64,000 nucleotides of DNA. It comes from Sulfuricurvum sp. (lineage in GTDB: Bacteria; Campylobacterota; Campylobacteria; Campylobacterales; Sulfurimonadaceae). The DNA lies in assembly GCA_030694265.1 (NCBI GenBank), contig JAUXYP010000001.1:248001-312000 (forward strand), written 5' to 3'. The first letter of the stretch is position 1, and each line of letters opens with the position of its first letter. Positions 63,647-64,000 of the stretch are shown here, piece by piece. The notes beneath the pieces were generated by a model. It was not told the DNA's origin. It saw only the letters and a list, made by a program, of their open reading frames with translations, and did not search any database. A program made the position numbers and the translations under genes.

Positions 63647-64000
63647 TTAAGCGTTGAGTAGCGGCATCGGTTCGGGTTTACTTAGGTAATATCCCTGAAC
63701 ATAGTCGATACCAAGTTCGATACACTCGTCATAAATATCTTTTGTCGAAACGAACTCAGCAACGGTTTTGATATTCAAACGGTGGGCAAATTCAACGATG
63801 GCACGTACAATATCTTGTGCACTAAAATCAAGATCAAGACGGCTGATCAGAGAACCGTCAATTTTGATGTAATCAACATTAAGTTTCATGATATGGGCAA
63901 AATTCGAATAACCGGTTCCAAAATCATCAATAGCAATTTGACATCCATACTCTTTAACGCGCGTTATAAATGCCAAAACTTCTTGATAGTTCTCAATCCC
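63647..64000 (-). CDS. EAL-domain protein, C-terminal end (partial)
   Basis: The frame stays open to the window edge (GIENYQEV precedes the TTG that the ORF track uses as start), so the gene is cut. The part seen contains IAIDDFGTGYSNFAHIMKLNVDYIKIDGSLI (DDFGTGYSS-like loop and the KID strand), TVAEFVST and VQGYYLSKPEP, the second half of an EAL domain. VAEFV keeps the catalytic Glu, so c-di-GMP phosphodiesterase activity is possible; the EAL motif itself and any GGDEF or sensor domain lie outside the window. Confidence 0.9.
   Translation of the reverse strand, partial: GIENYQEVLAFITRVKEYGCQIAIDDFGTGYSNFAHIMKLNVDYIKIDGSLISRLDLDFSAQDIVRAIVEFAHRLNIKTVAEFVSTKDIYDECIELGIDYVQGYYLSKPEPMPLLNA

Overview
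The window looks like chromosomal DNA of a free-living Campylobacterota bacterium, most likely of the Sulfurimonas/Sulfuricurvum type. This is an inference from gene order (aroA end, ispH, rpsA, a small membrane protein, serA, an order I recall from Campylobacter), from kinases with the HQWRQP histidine box, from a FlgS-like kinase, from a MutS with a C-terminal HNH nuclease, and from the moderately AT-rich sequence with TATAAT -10 boxes. No rRNA, tRNA, CRISPR array, insertion sequence or prophage was seen, and no gap between genes exceeds 300 bp.

Layout. 1-4.8 kb: housekeeping operon (aroA C-terminus, ispH, rpsA, hypothetical, serA). 4.9-6.9 kb: a two-gene receptor like CetB/CetA (PAS protein plus membrane chemoreceptor) whose receptor ends in a zinc-binding CZB domain. 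6.9-11.8 kb: MutS7-type mismatch protein with HNH domain and an NDP-forming acyl-CoA synthetase. 12.1-22.9 kb: a compact chemosensory operon: unusual response regulator, CheY, CheW, chemoreceptor, STAS-like protein, CheA, CheR, PAS/degenerate-receptor protein, a kinase-like protein with the phospho-acceptor His replaced by Asn, CheD, CheB. 23.0-31.4 kb: two related hybrid-sensor kinases with different sensor ends (MASE3 and CHASE) interleaved with three response regulators (helical output, PAS-HD-GYP, winged helix). 31.5-37.5 kb on the minus strand: a soluble double-Cache protein fused to CheW, SelO, and a FapA/DUF342 protein.

37.5-43.0 kb (minus): a TolC / membrane-fusion / RND efflux operon in which the RND permease is split into two halves with TGATG-coupled genes; a perfect inverted repeat brackets its -10 box. 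43.1-48.8 kb: EF-P, DJ-1 protein, malic enzyme, GAF-HD-GYP phosphodiesterase, RhlE-type helicase and a DUF188 protein. 49.0-54.4 kb: MarR-controlled efflux operon (outer-membrane lipoprotein, FUSC permease, DUF1656, HlyD adaptor) with a 22-bp palindromic operator, plus a short Sel1 protein. 54.5-64.0 kb: dnaE, a small membrane protein, a RHH/RelE toxin-antitoxin pair, M18 aminopeptidase, FlgS-like kinase, PEP synthase and the C-terminal end of an EAL protein.

The strongest candidates for something new lie in the chemosensory block: a predicted catalytically changed kinase (His to Asn but phosphatase ExxN motif kept) translationally coupled to a soluble PAS protein with an eroded receptor tip, and a regulator family whose receiver has lost the conserved Lys and which ends in an acidic MEFF tail shared with a second regulator downstream. 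This reading rests on motifs seen by eye; no database search was possible.
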